Below are positions 46,207 to 56,952 of a DNA stretch of 64,000 nucleotides, piece by piece. Source of the stretch: Seiridium cupressi (lineage: Eukaryota; Ascomycota; Sordariomycetes; Amphisphaeriales; Sporocadaceae). The stretch covers positions 186,001-250,000 of the forward strand of contig JARVKI010000009.1 in NCBI GenBank assembly GCA_036674765.1, written 5' to 3'. The translations under genes were made by a program, and so were the position numbers. The notes under the pieces are model-generated. The model ran no database searches and was not told the DNA's origin. It was given only the letters and a program-made list of their open reading frames with translations. The stretch's first letter is position 1. Each line of letters opens with the position of its first letter.

Positions 46207-47148
46207 ATGGGTTCCTTCTCACGTACACAATCTCCGGTCTTGGCCATGCCACCAAGTGCCGCCCATCAACCTGCCTTTGGTATGCCCATGTTCGCACACC
46301 AGCCTTCCCCTCTAGGTCGTCCTGGGCCATACACGCCGTCAGCTGCTCGCTTTCAACAATTTCAGCAGCCCCTGCAACCAGTCATGCCCCAAAGTAAGGG
46401 CCGCAAGCGCTCTCGAGATGAAGCCGCCATCAACTTGGATGTTGAGGAGGCCAAGCTTGAAACAATCGAGCCCGTCAAAGAGCCAGAGGACGAATGGGTG
46501 TTTGGTGAGGGCATGGTTCTCATCAAGAAGTCACAAGCCTATGTCGCAGAAGCTGGCAGCCAATCTGGTACTTGGCTCGAAGAGAAGGCCGCCATAGAAG
46601 AGGCGTGCAAGAACGAGGAGGCGCGCGCATTCAATCAACAAGAGCGCCCCTCCCTTCGAAGCAACAAGTCTCAGCGACTAGACATGAGCACCTTCTCGGC
46701 TCCCACAGACAAGCGGTCAAGCCCCACACGCGACATTAGCGACGCAACCGTCGTGGCCTCTGGCCTCTCTGCCGACGCCGGCTCCCAACCTATCATCGAC
46801 AACTTCACACTTCACCTAGGAATCGGCTGGAGCCGCATCAGTAATGACGAGCATAGAGAAGCTGCTGCTCGAGGCTGGGCACGATACATTGAGAATCACT
46901 TTCCCATCAACAACGTTCAAATTCAACTCGAGAGCAGAGGCCTCCAGTCCTACCTCGTTGAGGCAAGCGAAGGCTTCTTTCTCTTTGCCGAAGACTTGCA
47001 ACGCGGCCAATTTGTCAGCCGTGATCTCAATCAAGCGTTTCAGAACCTCAAGGCCTCGCCCCCCGTATTCGAGGGCCTCGAGGTCATGAATGCTGCTGGC
47101 ACACCACAACCTACATCATCACAAGACGTTGAAATGGCGATGGCTTGA
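46207..47148 (+). CDS. Conserved fungal protein of unknown function, putative nuclear
   Basis: A single exon of 313 residues. The N-terminal 65 residues are Pro/Gln/Ser-rich. A basic cluster KGRKRSRDEA (about 64-73) looks like a nuclear localisation signal. Next comes an acidic EPEDEWVFGEGMVLIKK segment, a charged middle, and a C-terminal globular-looking block (about 195-300) with GIGWSRISNDEHREAAARGWARYIENHF, then ESRGLQSYLVEASEGFFLFAEDL, QFVSRDLNQAFQNLKASPPVFEG. This block looks well conserved in fungi from memory, but I know no function. It ends in a low-complexity tail. Codon use and the ATG context after a C/T-rich leader support a real gene. Confidence 0.75.
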   Translation: MGSFSRTQSPVLAMPPSAAHQPAFGMPMFAHQPSPLGRPGPYTPSAARFQQFQQPLQPVMPQSKGRKRSRDEAAINLDVEEAKLETIEPVKEPEDEWVFGEGMVLIKKSQAYVAEAGSQSGTWLEEKAAIEEACKNEEARAFNQQERPSLRSNKSQRLDMSTFSAPTDKRSSPTRDISDATVVASGLSADAGSQPIIDNFTLHLGIGWSRISNDEHREAAARGWARYIENHFPINNVQIQLESRGLQSYLVEASEGFFLFAEDLQRGQFVSRDLNQAFQNLKASPPVFEGLEVMNAAGTPQPTSSQDVEMAMA

Positions 47149-49565
47149 TCAAACGGGAAGGGCTTGGTGTGAGATACACGAAGCATAACGAGCGTTGGTT
47201 TCCATGGGTCGTTGCTTTGGTTGGTCCTGGTCGGGCCGGAGTTTGTGACGTGCTTCTACGAATTTCTTCCGCGGTTTCCACATTTCGCAACGGGTGGACT
47301 TGCAAAAAGTTTTCGGCGTCTGTATTTCTGGATGTAACAAATCAATTTCAAACTTTTCTACCGAGAAGCGATGTGTTTGTGCGGGCAATGTGGAATACTT
47401 GTAATAATGTGAAGTCAAGCGCAATGCTGCCTGATAGGGTGGGTCATTAGGCGTTGGTGCCAAAACCGCGAAAAACTGACTACCTCCCTGGTTGTGATCC
47501 ATGATCAGTATCCGGCAATACTCAATGCTGGCGTCATTGCTATTCAGAGACTGTTGCGTGAAAGCTATTTGCCAAGCACATTCCCGCCCATCAACGTGTG
47601 GTGGTGGTATCTGCCCCTGGCGGTAATGATCAAGTTGCGCAGATGACGGACATGCTGAACAGCGATGGCGTTTGGAAAAGCAGTAATGACACTTTTGCAG
47701 CGGCTTACCTTCTTCAAGCAGATCAGCAGGACCCGCAGAAGATTTATTTCGTGAAGCTAGGGTCAGAGAAAGCCAGAAATAGAAAACCCTCGGCCCTGAG
47801 GAACGATTGAGAAAGACAACGGACTGCACTCATTTGGGGGGTTTTGCGTCGTCAGAGCTGGACACTCTGTAAGGAACAAAGATATTAAGAACCCATCCGG
47901 CCTAGTTAATTAGCCTAGCTTCCATTAATCATTTGATGGGAATCTTTAAAGTGGCTCTCCATTGTCACAAACCGGTCGACCGTGTCTTGACGCGTCTGCC
48001 ATGCAATGTCAGGCGCCGTGGCGCATTTTGCCTCTCTCGAAACCTTGGGTCTGTCATTCGGATATACCGCAGGCGCATACTCTAATTTTACAAGATAAGA
48101 GTCCGCAATATAAGAGCCCTAACCAGGACTTCTGTACTGGAACGAAATGTCGTTTGACACTGTGCGAACATTGTATTCAAACGATCTCTTGAGGGTTCGT
48201 TCAACATGCGTGGAAGGTGGCATGGTGGCCGCTCAATGAAAGCAATCAAGGCATGAGGATCAGCCTCGCAAGCACTATGATAGGCCTCGGGACCTAGAAA
48301 AAGCAATCATTTCAAAGCGATAATGGCAACAAGAAATTCACAGTAGCAACCATCTCGGCGATACATTTGTGAGCGCAGGACCTCGACCATTCGAGCAGTT
48401 GGCGTTGGTCAACTAGCAGCGCTCGACTTGTTTAGGTGGTCTTGGCAGCCGTTTCCGGCGTCAGAAGACATTAAGTAGGTCCTCATCCGAGATGCCATGA
48501 ACAAAGCCAGAGGCGAAAGCAGTGTGTTGGCACTGAGTTGTGCAGACAGGAGGGATATGACTCTATCCAGGATCCAGGTTTGGCCTTGGCCCCAGCGGTC
48601 ACTAAACGACTGGCCAACATGCCTCGGGCACATACCCTACTCAGCTGAACGGAAGGGTGCCCGGCATACCATTGATAGGTTCTCGGAGGCAGCTAGCTAA
48701 GGCGCTCCTCTCGGCTTGGCTGCAAGGGGCAGCATTGCTCAGAGGGTGTGCATAAGTAGATCGGAAGCAACAGAGTAAAGCAGAGTCACTCGACCTACTG
48801 GACTGCCGTGCAGCGTCAGACAATCAACACAGGAACGCGGGAGGGGGGTGTGGATGCATTGGTGTCGCGACTTGGACGTTTTCGATAACATGTCAATGGG
48901 TACTAGAGAGGCAGCAGGTGCTAACCTAGTGCTCGCGTTATTGAGATACAGTAGCTACTTGTAGTCTTGTTGATAATCTCGACGCTCCCTCCTGCGAAAT
49001 AGCCGCCGTATGAGAGCAATTGTACTCCGTTAATTCAATCTTTCTAGAAGCCTCCCCTTCCTTGCGCTTGTCGTCGGCCAGCGACAGCGACCGCTAACTG
49101 AATCCTGGCAGCGTCCGACCTCCCGACCTCCCGTGGCGAAATAGCAGCACTGCCTCAGAACGTCAATTGATCTACCCGCCATTCACGAGCTTCGGCATTG
49201 GAAACAGGGCACCGCCGCCAACTCTTGGGCAAGTAGCGGTGTTGTTCTGCTAGCGAGCTCAAGCTCTTAACTCGCTTGCTTTTTGCTCACATCTCATACG
49301 GCGCATTCCACGACTACATACGACGGGAGATAGCAACACCTCGCACAATCGACGCGCTCGCGATCCCCAGCGCTCCTTGTCATGAGCTCCAGCCACAACA
49401 TCTGCCCCTCATCAGCTCCCAGTCTCACCATCGGCTGGCGGTCGGAAGCTCACCCGGAGGAGGCTTAAGGAGGAAAGTTTCCCATGTCTCAAGGTGACGG
49501 CAAGTCACAAAGCTTCTTGGATATCGTAGGACCAAGGTCTCAATCGGATCGCACTCTCAGTCTTC
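47149..49565. promoter_or_regulatory. Intergenic region upstream of the BTB gene
   Basis: About 2.4 kb without a supported gene. The 226-residue minus-strand frame at 47149-47829 lies in the likely 3' UTR of the previous gene and has no domain, so I leave it out. The right end is the BTB promoter and leader. Confidence 0.4.
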
Positions 49566-49726
49566 ATGGTGTCGCAACGCGATCCCGACGCTTCGCACTC
49601 CCTGACCGTCCGTGGAGCCCAGTCCGTAGTGGGCACGCGATCCTCTGCTCGACCCCACGCCTCCTCGCGCAGCAAGAGATACAATCGCTCCCACGCCGGC
49701 GGCACCTCGTACATCCCTCAGAATGA
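49484..49726 (+). promoter_or_regulatory. Upstream ORF overlapping the BTB start out of frame
   Basis: An ATG at 49484 opens an 80-codon frame (MSQGDGKSQSFLDIVGPRSQ...) that runs past the main ATG at 49566 in another frame. As an overlapping uORF it would lower translation from 49566. Alternatively its first part is the true N-terminus, with a base error or unusual splice joining the frames. Sequence alone does not decide. Confidence 0.4.
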
Positions 49727-51242
49727 GTTCCCGTGGTTCAGCGCCTCGGGCGACGTGGAAATCGTGATCAAGGCGGGCGGGAAGGAGAACAGATACCTGC
49801 TGCACAGACACACCCTCACGCGATGTTCGGGCTTCTTCGAAGCGTCGACCAGCCAGCAATGGTCCAAGGCGACCATATTGCCGCCGTTACCAGAACCGCC
49901 GAGTAGGGACTTGGCTAGAATCGGAGAGGACAGCGGCGTCAGCATGGGAGGTAAAGACTCGACGGAGAGTCATAATGAGCTCACGAGGCCCGGCGCAGGA
50001 TCGCCAGGCCCGAGGAGGCGGTGGAGATATGAATTAGATCCAGGAACCGGACGAGACGATATTCCAATGCTGATCCAAAAAGAGGCGGATAGCAGCGGCG
50101 GCGGTGCATTAACAAGTGCAAACCCGGCGCAACAAACGGGCTCGATATTTGGGGGAGGAACTAGTGCGAACACGTCTTCCACTCGACACAAACATTCGCA
50201 CTCGGCCACACACGCGACGTCATCCTTCTTTCGATCTGTAGCGAATCTGTCACTCCCAAGCCACCATCACTCTCCGAATCAACCGCCGGCCGATGATGGA
50301 CCACCATTGTCGCAAGCCGACGTAGATCTTTTGCGTGACTACGACAACCTTTTCCGCGTGTTTTACAACTATCCGCCAGTCCTCGACGGCATCAACATAG
50401 CAGACGCATATGTGCAGTGCAAATCACTACTCACACTGGCCGATCAGTACGATGCCCTAGCCGTGTGCGGCCCTCGAGTTGACCACCATCTGCTACAGTT
50501 CCAATCACGGCTATGGAAGCAGATAGCTAAATACCCGGTCTCTTACTTGAAGCTGGGATACTTGGCGCGTTCCAAGGTCATCTTTCAAGAGGCACTCATA
50601 CACGTGGTAGGACAATGGCCGGCTGGAGAACGGAGTATCCGGAGTGCGCTCCCCGAAATTGTGCTCGACATTATCGAAGACAAGGTAGACGAGTTGGAAG
50701 AGACTATTTCCAGAATCGAGGGGCGGCTATTCCGACTCAACTTGACCAACTCGCGCGGCGAAAGAGTGACGCCAGGGACCTCGTATCTCGACTGGCTAGC
50801 TGTATCTTTCTTCCGGCAGTGGTTGGCGGATAATACCACTCCCGCTCCTCCACCGCCGCCAGCGCCCGATCGTCGGGGAGGCTCGTCCTCTGCAAATCGG
50901 TCAGCACCCGTGGCACCAGTTCTCCCAAGTCTGGCGACGGTGGGAAGGACATATCGGATGCTTGGCTCGCCCAGCGGCGCTGCCTACCTCACGCATGATG
51001 AGTGTAAGCGGTTCCTGAAGCTCACACCCGACCTATATAGTCGTGATAACCTCCGGCGATTTGAAAAGCGGATCGATGAAATGAAGAACGCGGCAAGGGA
51101 GCTTGTACGCCCTCTCATGGGCACTGGTCTAGAACTTGAGCTCAGCAATCCCGGGAAGGATGGTACCACAGCGAGTCCTGTCGGTTATCTCACCTGTGTC
51201 AGGGTCGTTGAGAGGGACCTGCCATGGTCTGTCGAGGATTAG
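49566..51242 (+). CDS. BTB/POZ-domain protein
   Basis: A single exon of 558 residues from ATG 49566. The N-terminus is Ser/Arg-rich. A BTB-type core starts near residue 57 (ASGDVEIVIKAGGKENRYLL, HRHTLTRCSGFFEASTSQQW), is interrupted by a long Ser/Gly/His-rich insert, and resumes with DVDLLRDYDNLFRVFYNYPP, then CKSLLTLADQYDALAVCGPR. A helical BACK-like part follows, with YPVSYLKLGYLARSKVIFQEALIHVVGQW. Such proteins can be cullin-3 adaptors or regulators; no Kelch repeats or other partner domain are seen, so the function is open. The start is uncertain because of the overlapping upstream frame at 49484. Confidence 0.75.
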   Translation: MVSQRDPDASHSLTVRGAQSVVGTRSSARPHASSRSKRYNRSHAGGTSYIPQNEFPWFSASGDVEIVIKAGGKENRYLLHRHTLTRCSGFFEASTSQQWSKATILPPLPEPPSRDLARIGEDSGVSMGGKDSTESHNELTRPGAGSPGPRRRWRYELDPGTGRDDIPMLIQKEADSSGGGALTSANPAQQTGSIFGGGTSANTSSTRHKHSHSATHATSSFFRSVANLSLPSHHHSPNQPPADDGPPLSQADVDLLRDYDNLFRVFYNYPPVLDGINIADAYVQCKSLLTLADQYDALAVCGPRVDHHLLQFQSRLWKQIAKYPVSYLKLGYLARSKVIFQEALIHVVGQWPAGERSIRSALPEIVLDIIEDKVDELEETISRIEGRLFRLNLTNSRGERVTPGTSYLDWLAVSFFRQWLADNTTPAPPPPPAPDRRGGSSSANRSAPVAPVLPSLATVGRTYRMLGSPSGAAYLTHDECKRFLKLTPDLYSRDNLRRFEKRIDEMKNAARELVRPLMGTGLELELSNPGKDGTTASPVGYLTCVRVVERDLPWSVED

Positions 51243-51654
51243 TTGTCCAGAAAGCAGACGCCAAGGCAGGTTCATAGTGCATGACTGCCAACGACATTGG
51301 AGAGAATATGCATTTGAGGATTTCATTATGAGTCACGATATACGAATGGGTGGACATGAATGTTGTTGATTTGTCTTTATGTATATCAAGGGGGTCTTTC
51401 AGGGGAAAGACTTGAGCTTGTGTTTAGTACTGCAGGATACCCACATACCCAGAATCATTGATCACATAGGCTAAAGAGAAATTTTGAGTTATCAAGTCTG
51501 CAACTTGTTCTTTGAACACTTCTTAGTTTGCATTTCTCCCAGAGGGTTGCAATGTAACCTGAATATAATGCCTATAGTAAACAGTGTGTGTAGTGCGCCT
51601 TGATGCATTCCTAATGATAACGCCTCATATGCCGAACCTCATATCCTTATCTCG
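51243..51654. other. Convergent intergenic region
   Basis: About 0.4 kb of AT-rich sequence between the BTB and YEN1 stops. It presumably holds both 3' UTRs. Confidence 0.5.
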
Positions 51655-54325
51655 TCAATCGTCGCCAGTCAGGTCTACAACACTGACATCGCTCTGCCTC
51701 CATTTCCGGCTGCCGCCCCTCTTTGATTCCATTCGCTCCGCCTCTGCGACAGTGACTTCGATCTCCCTAAAGAAGCCTGGCTCGCTCTTTCGCGGGGCAT
51801 ACATCTTTGTTGTACGCATGCCGAAGGTGTCACTGAGCTTGCTTTGCTTTTTGCTAGCTACTGCTGCTGCCTTGACTGGCGGTAGTGGCTTGAGTGGCAA
51901 TACCGACGCTGGAGAACTATCTATTGTTATAGACACAGTAGAGTCCTGGAGTGTTAGCGAGGTGTCGGGTAGGAGTGTCGGCGTGGACGGTGCAGGCGAG
52001 GGTTCTTTGGGTATGCGACCCGTGAATGCACTCAACGGGGGTAGGTCCAAGTCGTCATCATCGGTATCGTTTTCATCTTCAGAGTCCCGAAGTTGGGGCT
52101 CAACCGCAATAGTACGAGCTCTTGCCAGAGTCCTGCGAGTTGCGCCGAAGATATCGAGGTTCTTCGCCCCCCGGGATGACTCGGCTGGCATGGATTCTGT
52201 CCTAGCCAGTTTCCTACGGTATCTTTCATCTGTCTGTGGAGTCGGACTGCACGCTCTGGTGTCCGGGCTTGGTCTCGAACTCCCTGCATTACTCTCCATA
52301 GGCACGCGCGAGCGCTGCTTCCGAGGGCTTGCTATAGGACTACTATGTTCACTGTTTGCCGGCGATGGACTCGATGTCCTCCTCACCTGTGGGCGAGTAG
52401 TCTTGATAGGCGATGCAGGGGGGCTAGATGATATAAATATGGCCTCGGCAGACTTCGCGGCGGCGGCAGCATTTGGCTTCTGTTTGCTAGGCGATAGTGA
52501 GTTTGCTATCGACCACGGATTTACGGCCGGATCCAGCGGAGGGCCCCTTGCATTCCTGGAACTTATGGTGGACTTGGTGGGCTGCTTACTATGTACTGAA
52601 GATGTCCGCGCCGATTTCTGCAAGGTGTTGCTGATAGCATGAGGCAGAGGGTGCTTCTGCGATGGTGGGAATGCTAGCCCGAGGGGATTGCGAGGTTTGA
52701 TAGGCCATATGGCTTTGTCGGATTGGGAAGTTTCAGATGCTTTCAAGCTTCCTGGTATATCCTTCGTGACCCTGACAAATTTGTCCAGCACCCCTGCTGG
52801 CATACCTCCAAGTTTGGTCTTTGGCCTCGCGTTAGGAGCTTTCGCCTTGCTCTTCTTGGTAACCTTCGCGCGCTGCGTCTCTTCCCAATCCTCAACCATG
52901 AGCGGCAGCCCAAGCTTAGTGATTGTTTCCGGTATCCAGGATAGATCTGGCTCATTGGGGCTAAACGGCTTTTTCGGGCCAACCTTTGCAAGCGTGCCTT
53001 CTTCGCCTGCCTCAAATTCGTCGTCGCTGTTCAAGGCAAGGCCTTCTCGACCAAACAATATTTCTTCTTCTGGCTCCTCTTCAAAATTGTACCCAACTAT
53101 ATTTGTTGGGGTGAAGGATACGCGAAGTTCGGGCGTGGCATCGGTGCTGAAATGCTCTCGCCGGTTTGTGATGGCTCGGACCAGTTTTCCTTCTTCCTTC
53201 TGCATTTCCTCCACATCACAGGCAGAGCTGCCGCCGGAGCTACCGAGTCCCATGATCTTCTTAACGAGCAAACATGGCGCAAGGACTCGGATAAACTTGA
53301 TGGCGCCGCCTCGATACTCCCAATCAAAGGTTTCTCTAACAAAATCGCGCAAGCCTAGAATGTCCAATGGTTTATCCCATGAAAGCGCCCGGAATCTGTC
53401 GAGAGTGGATGTTGGAGAGACTACCGGATGGGTATAGTATCTTAAGACATCAAGATTTGGGAAGTCCTCAGGGACGGTAAGAGCCTTGTGCTTTGTCCGG
53501 AAGAAACGACTCTCATTCGTGACCAGTTCGTGCTTGAGGTTGGCCTTCCATTCAGTCAAGCCTACCACATCAGATCTTTTGAGACGACATAGAGACTTCC
53601 CAAAGCCCGCCCTGGCAGCCTCACAGGCCAGTTTTACCCCAGCTCCCGGGATGCCCTCGGGCAAATAGTCGCCACCACTCATGAGAGCCACCAAGACCAT
53701 GCCCTCGCGATCCAGGCCCTCCTCGCCCTGGCGCAGTTCGGCAGTGTCGTACATGGAAATATGAGTCGGCGTGTTCCCCTTGCCCTCCGCAGACCAGTTT
53801 CTCATGGTCTTGGTGCAACCAAACATGATAGTGTCCACGTCCTCACTGAGCACAGCGTCAACAATGCCATTAAGCTGCAACAGGGCACACTCGGCTTCTG
53901 CTTCACCAGGAGCGTCATGGACCTGGAACCCGAATAGGCGAACAAGCCGCTTGGCCATTGACGTAGCCACGCCATCTCCACGGCCAGAGCGCTTGTTGCG
54001 CTTGAAAACAGGCTTGTTGGGGCCATCAAAAACAAAAACAGGCTGGATATGAAGGCTGAGGAGGCGAAGCAAGCGATAGAATAACGTTCGGATAGCCGGG
54101 TTTGAGCCGCCTCTCGCGGCTTGAGCCTGGAACTGCCAGATAGCAATGTCAATGGCGATTCTCAAGGGCCGCTCCGTCTGCTCCAAATGTTCGACAGCCA
54201 GTTTGGTGAGCGATATGCGCTTTCCCGGGCCAATCTCTTTGTAAATTCTAGTTGCAGTGTTAGCATCTTGAAATCGTGCTCATGACATGGTCGGTGGCCG
54301 CGTCAACACACCCTTTGATACCCAT
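51655..54325 (-). CDS. YEN1: Holliday junction resolvase, Yen1/GEN1 family (XPG/Rad2 nuclease)
   Basis: A 14-base first exon (54325-54312) encodes MGIKG up to the intron; exon 2 (54247-51655) continues IYKEIGPGKRISLTKLAVEH. Together they give 868 residues. The enzyme cuts Holliday junctions late in the cell cycle. XPG-N active-site residues are visible: Asp38 in IAIDIAIW, Asp79 in FVFDGPNKP. The XPG-I part has GEAEAE (Glu120/122/124) and EDVDTIMFG (Asp141/143), then SGGDYLPEGIPGAG with the helix-hairpin-helix. After the nuclease a region ELRVSFTPTNIVGYNF could be the chromodomain-like fold. The C-terminal half is Ser/Pro-rich with many SP/TP sites, as in yeast Yen1, which is regulated by Cdk phosphorylation and nuclear import. 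The gene is divergent from ARP10. Confidence 0.9.
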
Positions 54326-54946
54326 CTTGAACCCCCTACACAAGTGTCGCCCAAGAAGCTTTGCGCTTCATTGGGATGCGAGTGTTAAAGCAAAGAATGT
54401 AATTAGTGCTATGAGTTGCGCATCATGGAAAATCTGCATGACAGGTGGCTGCTACTAGCTAGAGGACAATGAGCCTGGCAGAGTGAACAAACTAATGTAG
54501 TGCTACTTTTAGTGTGAATTGTTGACTTTGGTTTCCCCAGGGATGGTGGGGCAGACTTTAATGGGCTACTTCACGACCAAGTTCACCACATGGAAAAGGC
54601 CCCCTTGAGCATCAGCTGAAGGGTAGAGAACAAGTCTGAATTTTTCCAGGATATATATTCAGAGCTCAAAGCTAAGAAACAGTTTTTACTTAAGGATAAA
54701 AGGGGCCCATACGCTGCTGATACCCTTGATACCATCGGAGGTGGACTTGGAGTCAAGGTTCTTGCAGCTCAACCGGGGTGCGTACGGGGGAGCTGCAAAC
54801 GCGACCCTCAAACCAGCGACATCATTTCTTTGCATGCATTTGTCGAGCAGCGCGACTCGAGGGAGCTCTGAGTTTGGGTGTCTCTAACGATTTGATCATG
54901 TAATTCTTCGATTCCGATTTGAAACCTCGTCGCTGCGTCATCCACG
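54326..54946. promoter_or_regulatory. Divergent promoter region YEN1 / ARP10
   Basis: About 0.6 kb between outward-facing starts. No gene is seen. It probably contains both promoters. Confidence 0.5.
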
Positions 54947-56686
54947 ATGTCTTCGAGCGCCGCCGCCAGCCTGCCTCATCGCAGCGTGTCGAGCATACGC
55001 ACCGGCGGCCAGTCCACAAAAGAGGGAGCGTTGGGAGTCCCTCACACGCCTATACGACCGCTATCGACCTCGGTCTTAGGGTCGCCGTCTAGCGGTCGTG
55101 CCGAGGAAGACGCAATCGTGATCGAGCTGGGTTGCAGGAACACACGAGTAGGGTTTGCAGGAGATTCGCACCCGAATCGAATTGTCTCATTCGATGCGGA
55201 ATCGGACAAGCGGACGGGGGATCTAAGAGTTTGGGAAACTGGATATGCAGCAGGCTGGAGAACAAGACTAGCAGGACGGCCTTGGGGCCACCATCAGGAA
55301 CTGTATCAGCTCGAGTGCAGAGGACAAGACCTGGCTCTGGTGGGAGACAAGCTTGAGCGCGGGCTGAGGGATGCTTTCACGAGATACATGTTGATTGACT
55401 CAAAACCTAGGAGGATATCTCTAGTTCTCCCACCTGCTTTGCCACTGCCGCTCTTATCCTCAGTACTCGACACCATCTTCAGCCGATTCCAACCGCCTTC
55501 GATATCACTCTTGTCATCGCCGGTCGCAGCGGCGTTTGCAGCCGGCATGAGATCGGCACTCGTAGTCGACATTGGTTGGCATGAGACCACGATCACAGGC
55601 GTCTATGAGTATCGCGAGGTAAACACTTGGCGGACGACAAGAGCAGGCAAGAGACTCTTGGAAGAAACACGAAACTTTCTGGTCAATGTCATCGAGGGCC
55701 GAACACCAGATGCAACGCAACACATGTCGCCGGCAGCCGACGACGTAGTGAGCTTTGAGGATTGCGAGGAGATTGCTACCCGCATGCTCTGGTGCAGGAA
55801 AGCGCATAGGAAGCCGAACCAGGGCGCACCCGAAGGCTTGCCTACACTTCATGAGCAAGACGAAACTGAAGCGATAGATCCTTCCGAGGATACAACACTT
55901 ACACCGATCTTCCTTCCATCCTACGAACTGCCGAGAAATGTACAGATACCGTTCTCGAGACTATCAGAGCCTTGCGAAACAGCCTTTTTTGAGACGCTTT
56001 ATGGACCAGCAAATTTTGACGACGAAGAAATGCCCCTGCATTTACTGGTGTATCTCAGCTTGCTGAAGCTCCCTGTAGATGTTCGCGCTATCTGCATGTC
56101 CCGCATCATCTTCACTGGCGGCTGCTCCAACATCTTAGGACTCCGCGGCCGCATCTTCGACGAAGTCAGTCTTCTCGCCGAGGAACGCGGATGGGACCCT
56201 ATCCGAGGTCGTGGCGTACACGCCTACAAAAACAATCCCAAGCTGAAGCGCAGCGGCCGCAGTAGTCAGGCTGGCGAGGGCCCTGTATCGGTTGTACCGT
56301 CGCCAGCAACTGGGGAGAGCAAAAGTGAATCGGCCATGCCATTGGGCCCAGCTCATGTCACGCCAGAAGAGGATCCCATCGAGTCAGCGGTTCTAAAGGA
56401 GAAGGGCTACAAACCACCCGCGCAAGGTACGCTACGCGCAATAGACTCAATGGGTCCTTGGGTTGGCGCAAGCCTTGCAACACAGCTCAAAATACCAGCG
56501 CTTGCGGTGATAGACCGCGACCTCTGGTTACAGCAAGGGATTGGCGGTGCGAGTAAGCCTAACGAGATCGACGTTCAAGCGCAGCAGACTCGTGCTTCGA
56601 GACAGAGCATGGGACCTGGAGGCCTATTGAGAGGTCAAGGAGCTAGTGGTGGAAGTTGGACTTTAGGAGTATGGGGAGCTGTATAG
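54947..56686 (+). CDS. Actin-related protein of dynactin, Arp10/Arp11 (RO-7) type
   Basis: A single exon of 579 residues. Dynactin's pointed-end complex contains Arp11; the Neurospora orthologue is ro-7 and yeast has ARP10. Actin-fold landmarks are present in divergent form: VIELGCRNTRVGFAGDSHPN (phosphate-1-like), LVLPPALPLPLLSSVLDTIF, SPVAAAFAAGMRSALVVDIG (connect/phosphate-2 region) and IIFTGGCSNILGLRGRIFDE (adenosine region). A Ser/Pro-rich N-terminus of about 50 residues and a low-complexity insert near the end are extra. Actin's usual nucleotide-binding motifs are poorly kept, typical for this subfamily. Role: dynein-driven nuclear migration and organelle transport in hyphae, inferred from family. 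Confidence 0.82.
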   Translation: MSSSAAASLPHRSVSSIRTGGQSTKEGALGVPHTPIRPLSTSVLGSPSSGRAEEDAIVIELGCRNTRVGFAGDSHPNRIVSFDAESDKRTGDLRVWETGYAAGWRTRLAGRPWGHHQELYQLECRGQDLALVGDKLERGLRDAFTRYMLIDSKPRRISLVLPPALPLPLLSSVLDTIFSRFQPPSISLLSSPVAAAFAAGMRSALVVDIGWHETTITGVYEYREVNTWRTTRAGKRLLEETRNFLVNVIEGRTPDATQHMSPAADDVVSFEDCEEIATRMLWCRKAHRKPNQGAPEGLPTLHEQDETEAIDPSEDTTLTPIFLPSYELPRNVQIPFSRLSEPCETAFFETLYGPANFDDEEMPLHLLVYLSLLKLPVDVRAICMSRIIFTGGCSNILGLRGRIFDEVSLLAEERGWDPIRGRGVHAYKNNPKLKRSGRSSQAGEGPVSVVPSPATGESKSESAMPLGPAHVTPEEDPIESAVLKEKGYKPPAQGTLRAIDSMGPWVGASLATQLKIPALAVIDRDLWLQQGIGGASKPNEIDVQAQQTRASRQSMGPGGLLRGQGASGGSWTLGVWGAV

Positions 56687-56952
56687 CAAGCCCAAGGAAT
56701 ATGATGAAATAAAAAGATTTGCTGACACTGGCGATATGCCATCATTCAACGAAAAGGGACAGTTGTGAGCCTAAGATCTGGTGCATGTGTCATATTCATG
56801 ATTTTCTGAGGCTCCTAACATTATCTCAGATGACCGGACTGGCCCGTCCAACATACGCCTCTCCGAAAGCATATGACCGACCTCTATTCATCTATTCATC
56901 GCCATCAAGAACGACCTCTCAGAAGCACTCGTCCTCGTTATCCTACATCCAT

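Noticed and set aside
47149..47829. 226-codon minus-strand frame after the gene at 46207.
   Set aside because: It lies antisense to the likely 3' UTR, with no domain and no support for transcription.
51584..53437. Long plus-strand frames of 352 and 249 codons opposite YEN1.
   Set aside because: They are mirror frames of the YEN1 coding region, Ser/Leu-rich and without domains; YEN1 has its catalytic motifs.
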